Part shown: piece by piece, positions 46,168 to 56,150 of the stretch
How the letters are laid out: the number at the start of each line of letters is the position of its first letter
How positions within the stretch are numbered: position 1 is the stretch's first letter
Assembly: GCF_016278385.1 (NCBI RefSeq)
Contig: NZ_JADQBY010000006.1
Span: forward strand, 1 to 64,000
DNA length: 64,000 nucleotides
From: Methanolobus sp.
Lineage (GTDB): Archaea > Halobacteriota > Methanosarcinia > Methanosarcinales > Methanosarcinaceae
Direction of reading: 5' to 3'
The notes under the pieces: generated by a model
The model's database searches: none
The model's input: the letters and a program-made list of their open reading frames with translations, nothing else
What the model was told of the DNA's origin: nothing
Position numbers and translations under genes: made by a program

Positions 46168-46941
46168 ATGGCAAGAGATAGACGCGATAAGTATTACTGG
46201 AAAGCTAAAGATCAGGGTTATCGCTCCCGTGCATCATACAAGCTTTTCCAGATCAATGGCAAGCACCATATAATTGAAGAAGGCGATACAGTTGTTGATC
46301 TGGGTGCTGCTCCCGGTGGCTGGTTGGAAGTTGCAAAGGAGATATCAGGTGGCAGAGTAGTGGGTGTTGATCTCAAAAAGATCTTGCCCATAGAGGGTGT
46401 TGAAACTATTGTAGGGGATATCACTTCAGACCGGACTATAGAGAAGATTCTTGGCCTTGTGGGACAAGGTGGGGCAGATGTAGTTATATGTGATGCTGCA
46501 CCAAATCTTAGCGGTAACTGGAGCTATGATCATGCAAGGTCCATCGATTTGACCAGGTCTGCCCTTGGATGTGCAAAGAAGATACTAAAACCAGGAGGAC
46601 ACTTTGTTGTAAAGGTTTTTCAGGGTGACATGTTCAAGGCTTTCCTCGAGGAAGTAAAGGATAATTTCAGTTACACTCATTCTTATTCTCCCAAAGCATC
46701 GCGATCACAGAGTGCCGAAATATATGTGATTGGCAAGAAATTCTTAACTTCTCCTGTCAGGCGTGGGGATGAGTTTGACGTTGAGATCACAGAGCTTGGT
46801 TCAAGCGGCGATGGTGCAGTACTCATCGATAGTTTTGTAGTTTTTATAAAAGATGTTGAAATCGGAGATCACGTGAAAATAAAGATTCAGGATGTAAAGC
46901 CTAATTTTGCCTTTGCAGATGTTATTGAAAAGATGGACTAA
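46168..46941 (+). CDS. rlmE: RlmE/FtsJ 23S rRNA 2'-O-methyltransferase with TRAM domain
   Basis: 257 residues. YRSRASYKLFQI and DLGAAPGGWLEVA (SAM motif) open the FtsJ domain; D in CDAAPNLSG and K in FVVKVFQG belong to the K-D-K-E catalytic set. A TRAM RNA-binding domain (EFDVEITELGSSGDGA...DHVKIKI) is fused at the C terminus, common in archaeal forms. It methylates a uridine of the 23S rRNA A loop in the bacterial family. Confidence 0.93.
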   Translation: MARDRRDKYYWKAKDQGYRSRASYKLFQINGKHHIIEEGDTVVDLGAAPGGWLEVAKEISGGRVVGVDLKKILPIEGVETIVGDITSDRTIEKILGLVGQGGADVVICDAAPNLSGNWSYDHARSIDLTRSALGCAKKILKPGGHFVVKVFQGDMFKAFLEEVKDNFSYTHSYSPKASRSQSAEIYVIGKKFLTSPVRRGDEFDVEITELGSSGDGAVLIDSFVVFIKDVEIGDHVKIKIQDVKPNFAFADVIEKMD

Positions 46942-47044
46942 ATACAAATCTATAATCGTCAACAGTTCGTGACATTTTACTACAATATTCAAATAAAAGA
47001 AAAAAAAGATGTATTGGTAATATAAGAATATCTTTTCGATATCC

Positions 47045-47335
47045 TTATCTTTCCTGCAATGTTTCAACTTCTTCCACAAGCCGTTTTCCGGCAGCAATCT
47101 CATCTATGCTGTGCACCACAGCTCCGAGATTTTCGATGCACTGGTTTACTTCGTCATAGTCAAGATTCTCACCTTCAATGGTAATCTTGACCGTTTCTGT
47201 TTGCTGGTCTACCTCATAAAGACTGAGATTCACTCCATGCACTCCTGGGAGTACACTAAGTGTCTTGGACAATTCAACAATTGATGGATGATGGGGTTTA
47301 AGCACATCCAGAACCAATCTTCTAACACCTGTCAA
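47045..47335 (-). CDS. DUF211 protein
   Basis: About 96 residues from a TTG at 47335 with GGAAGG upstream, giving the family N terminus [14 protein letters not shown]. The frame is open to 47407, but those residues are not family-like. [41 protein letters not shown] is the ferredoxin-like core of this archaeal family. Function unknown; a regulatory small-molecule-binding fold has been suggested for the family. Confidence 0.85.
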   Translation of the reverse strand: MTGVRRLVLDVLKPHHPSIVELSKTLSVLPGVHGVNLSLYEVDQQTETVKITIEGENLDYDEVNQCIENLGAVVHSIDEIAAGKRLVEEVETLQER

Positions 47336-47494
47336 TTTTTCATCCTTCCTGATTAGAAAGTCATAATTCTTTGAATATATAAGCTTACGAACATTGTTAT
47401 TAAACATTATATTATTTTTGTCTTCCTATGGAATGGTTTTATCTAATTTTAGGACATATGTAGAATTCATTCCCATAATTGGTGAGGTATTCTT

Positions 47495-48133
47495 ATGATA
47501 GATATGCATACTCATACTATTTTCAGTGACGGTGAACTTATTCCCAGTGAACTTGTAAGAAGGGCAGTAGTTCATGGATATAGGGCAATAGGCATCACCG
47601 ATCATGCTGACTTTACAAATGTGGAACACATTATAAAAAATGTAAGCAAGGCAAAATACCTTGAGGATGAATTTGACATCCAGGTTAAAGTAGGTGTGGA
47701 AATCACACATGTTCCGCCCCGTAAAATTGCTCCTCTTGCAAGGATGGCAAAAGAGCTGGGCGCAGAAATTGTGGTAGTCCATGGTGAGACTATAAACGAG
47801 CCTGTCATGCCCGGTACTAATGCAGCTTCTGTTGAACTTGCAGATGTTGATATACTTGCACATCCGGGTTTTATTACGATTGAAGAAGCTGAGACCGCCA
47901 GGGAAAATGATGTATGCCTGGAGATTACTGCCAGGAATGGTCATAACAGGACTAACGGTCATGTTGCAAGAATTGGTATGGAAGCCGGTGCCACTCTTGT
48001 AGTTAATACTGACACACATAGTCCGGGCAATCTTATTACAAGGGACTTCGCCCTGAAAGTTGCCATGGGTGCCGGGATGACTGAAAAGCAGGCATATGAA
48101 GTGCTAAATAATTCTATCCGCTTCCTGGATTGA
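47495..48133 (+). CDS. PHP-domain phosphoesterase (histidinol-phosphatase family)
   Basis: The 212-residue enzyme has metal-binding motifs DMHTHTIFSDGE (3-14), GITDHADF, VVVHGET, DILAHPGF and NTDTHSPG. The short stand-alone PHP form in archaea is usually annotated as a histidinol-phosphatase or unknown phosphoesterase. No his genes are near, so the substrate is open. Confidence 0.88.
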   Translation: MIDMHTHTIFSDGELIPSELVRRAVVHGYRAIGITDHADFTNVEHIIKNVSKAKYLEDEFDIQVKVGVEITHVPPRKIAPLARMAKELGAEIVVVHGETINEPVMPGTNAASVELADVDILAHPGFITIEEAETARENDVCLEITARNGHNRTNGHVARIGMEAGATLVVNTDTHSPGNLITRDFALKVAMGAGMTEKQAYEVLNNSIRFLD

Positions 48134-48159
48134 AAAACTTTATATTTTTTGTTTTAAAA

Positions 48160-48807
48160 ATGCTAGGCAGGATAATTGATATAAGCACGGGCATATCTAA
48201 AGATACTCCTGTGTATGAGGGTGATCCTGAACCTCTGATTGAAAAAGTATCATCTCTTGAAAAAGATGGATTCGTGGTATCCAGAGTCAGTATTGGCACT
48301 CATACAGGTACTCATGTAGATGCGCCTTCTCACATATTCGGGGGTGGAAAAACCGTTGATAAGCTTCTTCCCGAATCATTTATGGGAAAAGCTGTTCTGC
48401 TGGACATGTCGTCAGGTGAAGGCTGCATAACTGACCATGATCTTGAGAAATCTTATATTCAATTTGCAGATGAGAAAGATATAGACATCCTTTTGATAAA
48501 AACGGAGAATTATTCGCCTTCCAGTAAAGTTTTGGTTTCAGATAGGATGCTTGCAACAAGTGCAGGTATGTGGATATTTGAACATGGTTTTCAGGTTGTT
48601 GGGGTTGATACTCTTTCAGTTGATGTTGAGTCTTCCCTTCCCAATCATCATCTGTTCTTGAGTCATGGAATAAATATTGTTGAGTATTTGCACTTATTTG
48701 GTGTCGTTGAGTCTGTTTACTATTTTATATGTCTTCCGTTAAAGATTATCGGTTGCGATGGTGCACCAGCACGTGCGATTTTACTGGATTCATCTTTTTT
48801 TGAATAG
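48160..48807 (+). CDS. cyclase/arylformamidase-family hydrolase
   Basis: About 215 residues from ATG 48160; a TTG at 48130 that overlaps the PHP stop is the other option. IDISTGISKDTPVYEGDP and the metal motif HTGTHVDAPSH define the cyclase/kynurenine-formamidase fold, closed by VGVDTLSVD and LPNHHLFLSHGI. Such enzymes hydrolyse amides or esters. A TATA-like TTTATATTTT at about 48139 would give a nearly leaderless transcript. Substrate unknown. Confidence 0.85.
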   Translation: MLGRIIDISTGISKDTPVYEGDPEPLIEKVSSLEKDGFVVSRVSIGTHTGTHVDAPSHIFGGGKTVDKLLPESFMGKAVLLDMSSGEGCITDHDLEKSYIQFADEKDIDILLIKTENYSPSSKVLVSDRMLATSAGMWIFEHGFQVVGVDTLSVDVESSLPNHHLFLSHGINIVEYLHLFGVVESVYYFICLPLKIIGCDGAPARAILLDSSFFE

Positions 48808-49030
48808 TGGCTGGCATTTTTAAGACATGGATGAATTTATAGTTTAATTTAAATACAACTTATATTATAATATGATATATAATATCTTATACATATGCAA
48901 ATAGCAATAATAGCGATTGAAAACTATTAAATAACAGGATTAATATAGTATAACTCGTAATCTAATACTGTTACACGATTGCTAAAACGTTTCATGAGGG
49001 AATCGCACGAAAGCAAATCAGAAGCATTTA
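48808..49030. other. AT-rich spacer upstream of the archaellin gene
   Basis: About 220 bases, very AT-rich at 48830-48960 with several TATA-like runs (for example TATATAATATC) that could form the archaellin promoter. No gene-like frame or clear repeat is visible. Confidence 0.3.
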
Positions 49031-49909
49031 ATGCACAGTGACAACCGTGCACAGGTAGGTATAGGTACCCTTATCATTTTCATATCCATGGTACTTGTGG
49101 CAGCAGTAGCGTCAGCTCTTTTAATCAAGACTTCCGGTGTGCTACAGCAAAAGGCATCACAGACCGGCCAAGAAACGACGCGTGAAGTTGCTTCCAACAT
49201 GAGAATTGATCGTGTGGAAGGTGAGCGTGCAACATACACCACGGTAACGGTCACGGATGGTGTCTTATCGGATACAAGCTTAAGCTGTTCAAAAGGTGGA
49301 ATGATTGAATGGATATCTGAATCAGGAGCATTCAATATTTCTGTAGATGGCGAAGATGCTACTTCTGTAGAGGATAGTTCTTATTATGAATATCGCTTTT
49401 CGCGTGCTGGTTCACATAATTTCACTGTAACCGATACTTCCGGTAGTACTACAGGTTCTGTTACTGTGGATAGTGCGGTTGATTATGGTGAGATCACAAA
49501 GTTACACATTTCCGTATCCCTTGGTCCTGGCAGTGAGGATGTTGATTTGTCACAACTTATCATCTATCTTTCAGATGGTTCACATGTTGCTAATATAAGG
49601 TATGATACGGCAGATACAAGTGACGTCATACATCTGCCAACAGATGAGTACTTTTCAGTAAGCCCAATAAGAACACGTGATCAGACTGTATTCAAAGCCA
49701 CACAACCTGTGTTAAGAACAGGTGATATCATGGAAGTGGTGGTCGATATACGAAGAGTTTTCCTGGATGAGGATGAAGAGTACGAAGGTCTTACTCCAAG
49801 AACAGAAGTGTCTTTCCAGGTAAGGCCAGAGGCCGGAGCTCTTGTGGTGTTTGACTTTACAACTCCTGGTGCTTATTTCGATGAAAAGTACATCCTGCTT
49901 AGGTATTGA
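49031..49909 (+). CDS. archaellin (FlaB family)
   Basis: 292 residues. The N terminus [28 protein letters not shown] is the class-III signal and coiled-coil spine of archaellins, cut before QVGIG by the prepilin peptidase. The middle (about 85-150) has an extra beta-rich insert with NFT and NIS glycosylation sites. The C-terminal part returns to the family ([31 protein letters not shown]). It stands alone without fla accessory genes, so it may be a minor archaellin. Confidence 0.85.
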   Translation: MHSDNRAQVGIGTLIIFISMVLVAAVASALLIKTSGVLQQKASQTGQETTREVASNMRIDRVEGERATYTTVTVTDGVLSDTSLSCSKGGMIEWISESGAFNISVDGEDATSVEDSSYYEYRFSRAGSHNFTVTDTSGSTTGSVTVDSAVDYGEITKLHISVSLGPGSEDVDLSQLIIYLSDGSHVANIRYDTADTSDVIHLPTDEYFSVSPIRTRDQTVFKATQPVLRTGDIMEVVVDIRRVFLDEDEEYEGLTPRTEVSFQVRPEAGALVVFDFTTPGAYFDEKYILLRY

Positions 49910-49914
49910 ACACC

Positions 49915-50541
49915 TTAAAAGCAGGATATTGTATACTTTTTTTCCTCCAGAACTAGTTCGAAATCAAAGTCCCCTTCAACTGGTCCTTTAATTACAACAC
50001 CAAGACTTCTATTTATGTCAGGATTATTATCCATAATCCATTTTCCGTTATTATCCAATATTCCTTTTCTGAAATAGATGGTATTTCCATCAATATGGTA
50101 TCTGTCTTTCACACCATTTCCATACTGGCAGATGATTGTGTTGTTCTCCTGAATCCAATAGGTGTCGGTCAAATCTCCATCCATATCGGGGTCAGGGTCC
50201 ACACCAAACGCAAGATAGCTGATATGAGGCATAGAAAGCTTGATTGTGCAGGTTGAGCCATCAGGACTATTTTGTTCCAGAAGGTTTCTGGGGTATCCAT
50301 TCTGTATTGACATCAATTCAATTGAAGCATCATTTATTTGTTTGCTGTCCTTTGTTCCGGAGTACACAGGGGATAAGCTGTTCCATGAAAAAGCCATAAG
50401 AAATATTACAGCACCTGTTATTACAAGGTAAAATACCATCTTTAGGGGAATGGTATCAGCTGCACGGGTGTCTTTAATAAATGAAGTTTTTTTTGCTTTC
50501 ACATACACTCTCCGTTTTCTGATATTTTTCAGTCCAGCCAT
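49915..50541 (-). CDS. secreted single-helix protein, pilin-like N terminus
   Basis: 208 residues. A basic N terminus and one membrane helix (PLKMVFYLVITGAVIFLMAF, about 32-51) precede an extracellular beta-rich region with CTIKL and IICQYGNG. The RAADTIP stretch before the helix resembles a type-IV prepilin cleavage region, but the helix starts late. It overlaps rdgB by 13 nt and converges on the archaellin gene. Possibly a pilin-like or membrane-tethered surface protein. Confidence 0.55.
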   Translation of the reverse strand: MAGLKNIRKRRVYVKAKKTSFIKDTRAADTIPLKMVFYLVITGAVIFLMAFSWNSLSPVYSGTKDSKQINDASIELMSIQNGYPRNLLEQNSPDGSTCTIKLSMPHISYLAFGVDPDPDMDGDLTDTYWIQENNTIICQYGNGVKDRYHIDGNTIYFRKGILDNNGKWIMDNNPDINRSLGVVIKGPVEGDFDFELVLEEKKYTISCF

Positions 50542-51074
50542 TCTAAAAACTTGTCAAGAGCCCTTCTACGATGTGAAACTGTATTCTTGAACTCATCTCC
50601 GAGTTCTCCGAAAGTCTTTCCATTGTAATCGAATATAGGGTCGTATCCAAACCCTCCACTTCCCAATTCTTCAAACGCTATCTTTCCTTCTACAGTTCCG
50701 GTGAATGTGAGTGGTTCACTCCCGGGTTCACAATAACCTATGACTGACTTGAACAGGGCTTTCCTGTCAGTTTCACCTTCCATGATCTTAAGGACTCTCT
50801 GGTTTCCAAGATTTTTTTCTACAAAGGCAGAATAAGGTCCTGGAAAACCATTGAGTACGTTGATAAACAGTCCGGAATCATCAACTATAACAGGCATTCC
50901 CAGTTTTTCTGATACAAGCTTTGCACCGTATGCGGCAATAGGTTCCAGTTCATCTTCCTGAAGTTCAGGGTAGCCATCGGTGTTTTGTATGACTTCATAT
51001 CCTCTGGATGTAAGTATATCCCTGACTTCTCGGAACTTACCCTTATTACCTGTGACAAATATAATTTTACGCAT
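50529..51074 (-). CDS. rdgB: XTP/dITP diphosphatase (RdgB/Ham1)
   Basis: The 181-residue house-cleaning pyrophosphatase removes deaminated purine nucleotides. FVTGNKGKFREV, VDDSGLFINVLNGFPGPYSA and GYDPIF are signature motifs. It overlaps bud32 by 8 nt. This neighbourhood with KEOPS genes recurs in archaea. Confidence 0.95.
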   Translation of the reverse strand: MRKIIFVTGNKGKFREVRDILTSRGYEVIQNTDGYPELQEDELEPIAAYGAKLVSEKLGMPVIVDDSGLFINVLNGFPGPYSAFVEKNLGNQRVLKIMEGETDRKALFKSVIGYCEPGSEPLTFTGTVEGKIAFEELGSGGFGYDPIFDYNGKTFGELGDEFKNTVSHRRRALDKFLEWLD

Positions 51075-51639
51075 ATCTTCCTCTTTTCTCTATTTCTTTT
51101 ACTCTCTCAAGCACTTCATCGGCATGTTTGAATTCCTGTCTGTAACCCCTGCAGAATGCATCAATTAGCTTCTCATGATTACTATGTGTGCTTTCAAAAG
51201 TTTGGAACAGAACATGCACATCTACACCGTGTGCTTCGGTGCTGCTGTCAAAGAATGAAAGGCCAAAGTCTATCATGTATATCTTTTCGTTGAAAAGAAT
51301 CAGGTTGGATGTTGTCAGGTCTCCGTGGATTATTCCAGCTTCATGTAGTCTAGCTACAAGGATTCCTATTTGCTCACTGAGATCCTCATCTATGACGTGT
51401 TTCAATGCAGTTCCATCCAAATACTGCATTTTTATCGTGCAATTCTCAACGTCATAAATGATGGGAGTCGGTACGCCGGCTCGCCTGGCTTCGGATAAAA
51501 GCCTGGCTTCAGCTTTAGTCCTTTCTTTGCGGATTCTTTCGTCAAGTTCTCTTAGGCGATAGTTTTTTGGTACCCTTTCTTTGATTAGTATATCGTCTTC
51601 AACTCTCACAGTTGCTTCAGCACCACTTGTCAGATACAT
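51067..51639 (-). CDS. bud32: KEOPS kinase Bud32
   Basis: The 190-residue minimal RIO-like kinase has IKERVPKNYR (Lys), HGDLTTSNLIL (catalytic Asp) and IDFGLSF. It regulates Kae1 in threonylcarbamoyl-adenosine tRNA modification. In many methanogens it is fused to Kae1. Here it is a separate gene overlapping kae1 by 10 nt, with its own GGAGG 5 nt before the ATG, so the split is genuine rather than a frameshift. Confidence 0.95.
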   Translation of the reverse strand: MYLTSGAEATVRVEDDILIKERVPKNYRLRELDERIRKERTKAEARLLSEARRAGVPTPIIYDVENCTIKMQYLDGTALKHVIDEDLSEQIGILVARLHEAGIIHGDLTTSNLILFNEKIYMIDFGLSFFDSSTEAHGVDVHVLFQTFESTHSNHEKLIDAFCRGYRQEFKHADEVLERVKEIEKRGRYA

Positions 51640-52655
51640 GTCTGCCTCCTGTCTTTAAAATCCTTTGGAAGCCATGTAACATCCACTTCATCTGGCCTGA
51701 AATTCGGATTAACATGCGAGTTTTCAATATCAATTACGTTCCCTGAGTCATACATCAAAAGTCCCAGGTATGCTATCATTGCACCATTATCACCCATGAA
51801 ACGCTTTTCAGGTACGTAAAAGGAAGCTCCGCGTTCTGTACACATTATATCCAGCATTTCCTGGAGTCTCATATTTGCTCCGACACCACCTGCAAGAAGC
51901 ACCTCGCTCTTTCCGGTGTGTGCAAGGGCGCGTTCGGTAACTTCTACTACCATTGCAAAGGCTGTCTCCTGGAAAGAATAGCATACATCCTCCATGGAAT
52001 TGTTTTTCAGAGCTTCGGTTGCAGCTGTGGATAATCCTGAAAATGAGAGATCCATTCCTTTCACAACATAAGGGAGTGGAATGTAGTTTGATGCGTTTCT
52101 GGCAAACTGCTCGATCTGCGGTCCGCCCGGATGTCCAAGCCCGGCACTCCTTGCAAATTTGTCAAAAGCATTTCCAAGTCCGATATCCAGTGTTTCCCCG
52201 AAAACCCTGTATCTTCCCATTCTATAAGCCAGTACCTGTGAATTAGCACCACTGACATACAGGGTTACAGGGTCGGTTGCAGGCGTTTTCCAGCGGCCGA
52301 CTTCCACATGTGCAAGGCAGTGATTTACACCTACCAGTGGTACATCAAGGCTTATTGCCAACATCCTGGCTGCAGTTGCCACGGTACGCAAACAGGCACC
52401 AAGTCCGGGTCCCTGGGAAAAAGAAATAGCATCAATTTGTGAAGCATCTACTCCCTTCTTCTTTGCTTCCTCTAAAACTCCCTTAACTACATAGGAGGCA
52501 TATTTAGCATGGTGCTGTGCTGCCTCCCTGGGATGTATTCCCCCTGTAGAGGGACGGTACATATCAGAAACCTCTGCAATAACCTCTTTCTCATTAACGA
52601 TGGAAGCACTGAGATTCCATGCAGTTCCTTCGATGCCAAGCACTGTTCCTTTCAA
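51630..52655 (-). CDS. kae1: KEOPS tRNA threonylcarbamoyltransferase Kae1
   Basis: The 341-residue ASKHA-fold enzyme makes t6A37 in tRNAs reading ANN codons. VLGIEGTAWNLSASIV, the metal motif HCLAHVEVG and GGVGANMRL are diagnostic. The start is TTG with GGAG 9 nt upstream. The C terminus ends at the bud32 overlap. It begins 38 nt after a subtilase gene on the same strand. Confidence 0.95.
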   Translation of the reverse strand: MKGTVLGIEGTAWNLSASIVNEKEVIAEVSDMYRPSTGGIHPREAAQHHAKYASYVVKGVLEEAKKKGVDASQIDAISFSQGPGLGACLRTVATAARMLAISLDVPLVGVNHCLAHVEVGRWKTPATDPVTLYVSGANSQVLAYRMGRYRVFGETLDIGLGNAFDKFARSAGLGHPGGPQIEQFARNASNYIPLPYVVKGMDLSFSGLSTAATEALKNNSMEDVCYSFQETAFAMVVEVTERALAHTGKSEVLLAGGVGANMRLQEMLDIMCTERGASFYVPEKRFMGDNGAMIAYLGLLMYDSGNVIDIENSHVNPNFRPDEVDVTWLPKDFKDRRQTCI

Positions 52656-52693
52656 CTTTATTTCTCCGGCGCTAAATGGGAGCCGGTTGAATA

Positions 52694-55600
52694 TTAATTT
52701 TGCTGTTTCCTGTGAAGTACACAGGTGGCGACAAGTATTATCATTGTTACTAATGGAGATATTGCAGGGAGCTTTCTATTTTCATCACTTTCATTTTCTT
52801 CAGGGTATTTGGTTGCATTGTTCTCTTTTGTCGTCGGACTACCTGCGTTAACCTGAGTAGTTCCTAATTCTACAGAGGACTTCGTCGCTGATTCTTCTGC
52901 TGTGATGGCAAATGGCGAAAATCCAGGAGTGCTTGCTTCAAAATAGATGTAATTTTCATCGGAATTAGTTTGTTTTGTTTCAAGCGCATTCCATATGCCA
53001 TTACTATACCTGTTCATTGATATGGTTTCAGTATCAATATCGTTATCTTCAACCCACTGTTTGTTAATCTTAAACCCTATGACCGGGTCATTAATATTTG
53101 ATTCAGTGGCATAACCTGTTTTTCCTACCCAGATATTCATATACTTGTATACCTTTCCCTGAACAGGTTTGTCGGCAAATGTGGATGTATTCTTCAGTAT
53201 TTCAATTGTAGTACTGATCTTTCCTGCATTTTTTAGTGATGTGTAACGGACAAAATCAATATCATTGTTCTCTTTATCAAAATCAAATTCTACGGTTTCG
53301 CCTTTACTCACAAAAACCGAAAGTACGTCCTTTAATTCAATATTCTCGTATTCTTCACCAGTAGTCCCTCCTCCACCACCGCCTCCTCCACCACCTGAAG
53401 AGCTTGGTGTAGCAGTTCTTACGGATGTTGTTACGGTTGTATTTGTCCCGTTTCCATTGTTTTTGGCAAAGTCCACGGGTTTTAGGCTATAGTTGTAAGT
53501 AGTGTTTGAAGATAGTCCTGTGTCTGTCATCTGTGAAGCGGAATTATTGACAATAAATGTGCCGTCTCTCCATATTTCCACATGGTCAGTGTCTTCGGAC
53601 TGCCTCCATGAGAGTGTAATGGAGGATGAGCTGCTGGAATTTATCAGATCGGTGATAACAGGGTCTCCGTAATCCTCATAGAAAGTCCAGTTATAGTTCA
53701 TCTGCTGGCTCTGGTTTGTAAGTGCTGTGACCGATACATTGTGCTGGCCTTCGGAGTAAGGCTGAGATGTCACATTTTCGACCCTGTAGCCATCATCGAT
53801 TATTTCCAGAGAGTGAATTACATCTGAACCATCAATAGTCAAAGTTATTGAACTTGTATTTATTCCATAAGGCCATATGAGGTCAGATGATACTGCAATT
53901 GTGTTGTTGTTTGTGAATGAATTGTTTCGTGGATATTCATTGTAGCCAGGTGTAAAGTAAAGTACAAGTGAGAAATTCTGTGGTCCCTGTGGGATGTTTG
54001 TACCTGTGACCGTAAATGTGTATGTCCCTGAAGATGGATTTGTCAATTCAACTCCTTCAACATTATTTAATGTGTCAGCAGCTCCGTTACCATAATATAT
54101 GTCATCAGGAGCTGTAACCACCAAGTCAAGATTGTTAATAAGTTGCAGCTGCACAGCGGCATCTCCCGGGTAATCTGTCCACACAAGCGTTGCTCTTAAT
54201 GTTTCAGACGCATCAGCTATATCGTAGCTTACATTCCATGATTCACCGGTGCTCAAAGGCATGTTGTCGAAATACTTTATAATGCCCTGATATTGTGGAT
54301 ATATAGCATTCTCGATGTCAACACGTCCCCATCCCTGAGCGTAATCGGGCCTTCCGTTGATTTCCTGTGTGCTACCGTTGCCATATTGGCCGGGTGTAAG
54401 GTTATAAGCTCCGTTTATCAGTGTTGCTTTTATCAATGCAGCACTTGGACTACTCAGGTTCTTGACATCTGTATAGTACTGTCTGACAATAGCTGCAGAA
54501 CCAGCAGTAATTGGTGTGGCCATACTTGTCCCGCTCATGTAGAGGTAATCTCCGGTCCCGCTGGTCAAGCTGGATTTTGTAGAATTTATATATGTACCAG
54601 GGGCTACCAAGTCTGGTTTAATTCTTCCATCGTCGGTAGGTCCTCGGCTGCTGAATGCAGCAATTCCTTCGTCGTTATCGGCTCTGTAATCATACTTTAT
54701 TACATCATTTGAAGAAAAGTATGCTCCATATATAGTAGTGATCTCAGGCCTGTAGTTTTCAGATGCACCAACAGTAAGGCAGTTCTTTGCAGTTCCGGGT
54801 GCTCCGATAGAATCTGTATTAATAACTCCGTTGTTATCTGTATCTCTTCCTTCGTTCCCTGCGGAAAAAAGAATAAGCATGTCAGGATGGTCCCACATGA
54901 ATTGGTCAACTTGCTGTGATTCAATCGTGTATGCTCCATATGTGGACATTCCCCAGCTGTTGGTGTGTATTCTTGCACCCAGTTCGTAGGCATCTTGGAA
55001 AAATACTGAAATGTCGGCCATATTATCTATTCCACCAAGACTCCCATCGGAATCTTGTACTGCCTGAAAGACAAGCGTTGCTTCAGGAGCCGTTCCTGCA
55101 TACTGTCCATCTGACATTGTTCCGTTTCCTAAAACAGAACCACTAACATGGGTGCCATGTCCTCCACCATACATAGTAGATGCATCATCCTCCGGTCCGT
55201 TGTCAGAGTAATCAGTGATGTTCAATATCCTGCCTCTAATATCGGCATGCATTGAATTATCATTAACTCCTGTGTCAAGTCCGGTGTCACAAACAGCTAC
55301 TATCTGTCCGTTTCCTTTCAGTCCGTAGGTCTCATAAACGGTAGCTGCATTAACAATGGTTGCAGCAACATCATTGTTCAGGGTTGGTTGGATATATTCC
55401 TCTATCCAGCTTATACCATTGATGGAGGCTATTTCGGACAAATTGTCTGTCTGAATCTCTATCTGCAATATTTTTCCTGAGTTTGCAAGGACATTTCCAC
55501 CAAAATCTTCGATTTCCGTAATTATTCTTTTGTTGTCTGATGCAGAGAAAAGCAGTACTGTATATGTGTTATCATTATCTTGATCTGAACTGGAAAGCTG

Positions 55601-56035
55601 AATATCGTTTTTTTCCGGTAATTCAGCTTCATATTTATATGAGGGTTTGTACTCACCAACCCATTGGACAAAATCCAGTGATTGAACCTGAAGTTTTACA
55701 TCCTCGTTCATTCTGAATACGAATGCATTGTGAGGGATATAGTTGTATATGATGGCTCCGGTTGATGTTACGTTCTGTTTCCATTTTTCGTCAACATGCC
55801 CGGTAAATTGTACTATATAGTATTGTTCTGTTTCCTCTGCGGACCGGGTGTTGAAACTCTGGCTTGCATATTTTTCAGACTCAGTAATTGTATCGGTATT
55901 TACCTGTCCTGCTTTTAATAGCAGGAGTTTACTGTTGTTTTCATTGTCTGCACTTGTATTGGTGCTGAAAGCTGTTGCTATGATCATAAGCATAACTAGT
56001 ATCAGGATACTGTTTTTCTGTACATTAAGTGCCAT
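52694..56035 (-). CDS. cell-surface subtilisin-like protease with PGF-pre-PGF domain
   Basis: 1113 residues: signal peptide (ILILVMLMIIATAFS), a propeptide region to about 215, then an S8 catalytic domain. Its triad is in VAVCDTGLDTG (Asp), GGHGTHVSG (His) and MSGTSMATP (Ser). Beta-sandwich segments follow, one of them fibronectin-like (NYSLKPVDFAKNNGN). A Gly10 linker leads into a PGF-pre-PGF domain (ELKDVLSVFVSKGETV to STPGFSPFAITAEE), and a final hydrophobic helix with a basic tail anchors it. It should act on extracellular proteins or mature surface proteins. It is the tandem paralogue of the next upstream gene. Confidence 0.92.
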   Translation of the reverse strand: MALNVQKNSILILVMLMIIATAFSTNTSADNENNSKLLLLKAGQVNTDTITESEKYASQSFNTRSAEETEQYYIVQFTGHVDEKWKQNVTSTGAIIYNYIPHNAFVFRMNEDVKLQVQSLDFVQWVGEYKPSYKYEAELPEKNDIQLSSSDQDNDNTYTVLLFSASDNKRIITEIEDFGGNVLANSGKILQIEIQTDNLSEIASINGISWIEEYIQPTLNNDVAATIVNAATVYETYGLKGNGQIVAVCDTGLDTGVNDNSMHADIRGRILNITDYSDNGPEDDASTMYGGGHGTHVSGSVLGNGTMSDGQYAGTAPEATLVFQAVQDSDGSLGGIDNMADISVFFQDAYELGARIHTNSWGMSTYGAYTIESQQVDQFMWDHPDMLILFSAGNEGRDTDNNGVINTDSIGAPGTAKNCLTVGASENYRPEITTIYGAYFSSNDVIKYDYRADNDEGIAAFSSRGPTDDGRIKPDLVAPGTYINSTKSSLTSGTGDYLYMSGTSMATPITAGSAAIVRQYYTDVKNLSSPSAALIKATLINGAYNLTPGQYGNGSTQEINGRPDYAQGWGRVDIENAIYPQYQGIIKYFDNMPLSTGESWNVSYDIADASETLRATLVWTDYPGDAAVQLQLINNLDLVVTAPDDIYYGNGAADTLNNVEGVELTNPSSGTYTFTVTGTNIPQGPQNFSLVLYFTPGYNEYPRNNSFTNNNTIAVSSDLIWPYGINTSSITLTIDGSDVIHSLEIIDDGYRVENVTSQPYSEGQHNVSVTALTNQSQQMNYNWTFYEDYGDPVITDLINSSSSSSITLSWRQSEDTDHVEIWRDGTFIVNNSASQMTDTGLSSNTTYNYSLKPVDFAKNNGNGTNTTVTTSVRTATPSSSGGGGGGGGGGTTGEEYENIELKDVLSVFVSKGETVEFDFDKENNDIDFVRYTSLKNAGKISTTIEILKNTSTFADKPVQGKVYKYMNIWVGKTGYATESNINDPVIGFKINKQWVEDNDIDTETISMNRYSNGIWNALETKQTNSDENYIYFEASTPGFSPFAITAEESATKSSVELGTTQVNAGSPTTKENNATKYPEENESDENRKLPAISPLVTMIILVATCVLHRKQQN

Positions 56036-56150
56036 CCCTACTTGTATTCAGAATAGCTATATATTATAACTTAACCATATTTATATATTCGCAGGTATAA
56101 TAACAAAAATATATCATGTGGTTTGTGCAGGCATAATCATTTAAAAAAAG

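Noticed and set aside
51630-51639. Possible frameshift breaking a Kae1-Bud32 fusion
   Set aside because: The bud32 ATG has a well-placed GGAGG and both proteins are complete, so two overlapping genes are the better reading.
53380-53400. Triplet-rich tract as a simple-sequence regulatory element
   Set aside because: It encodes the poly-Gly linker before the PGF-pre-PGF domain and is also present in the paralogue.
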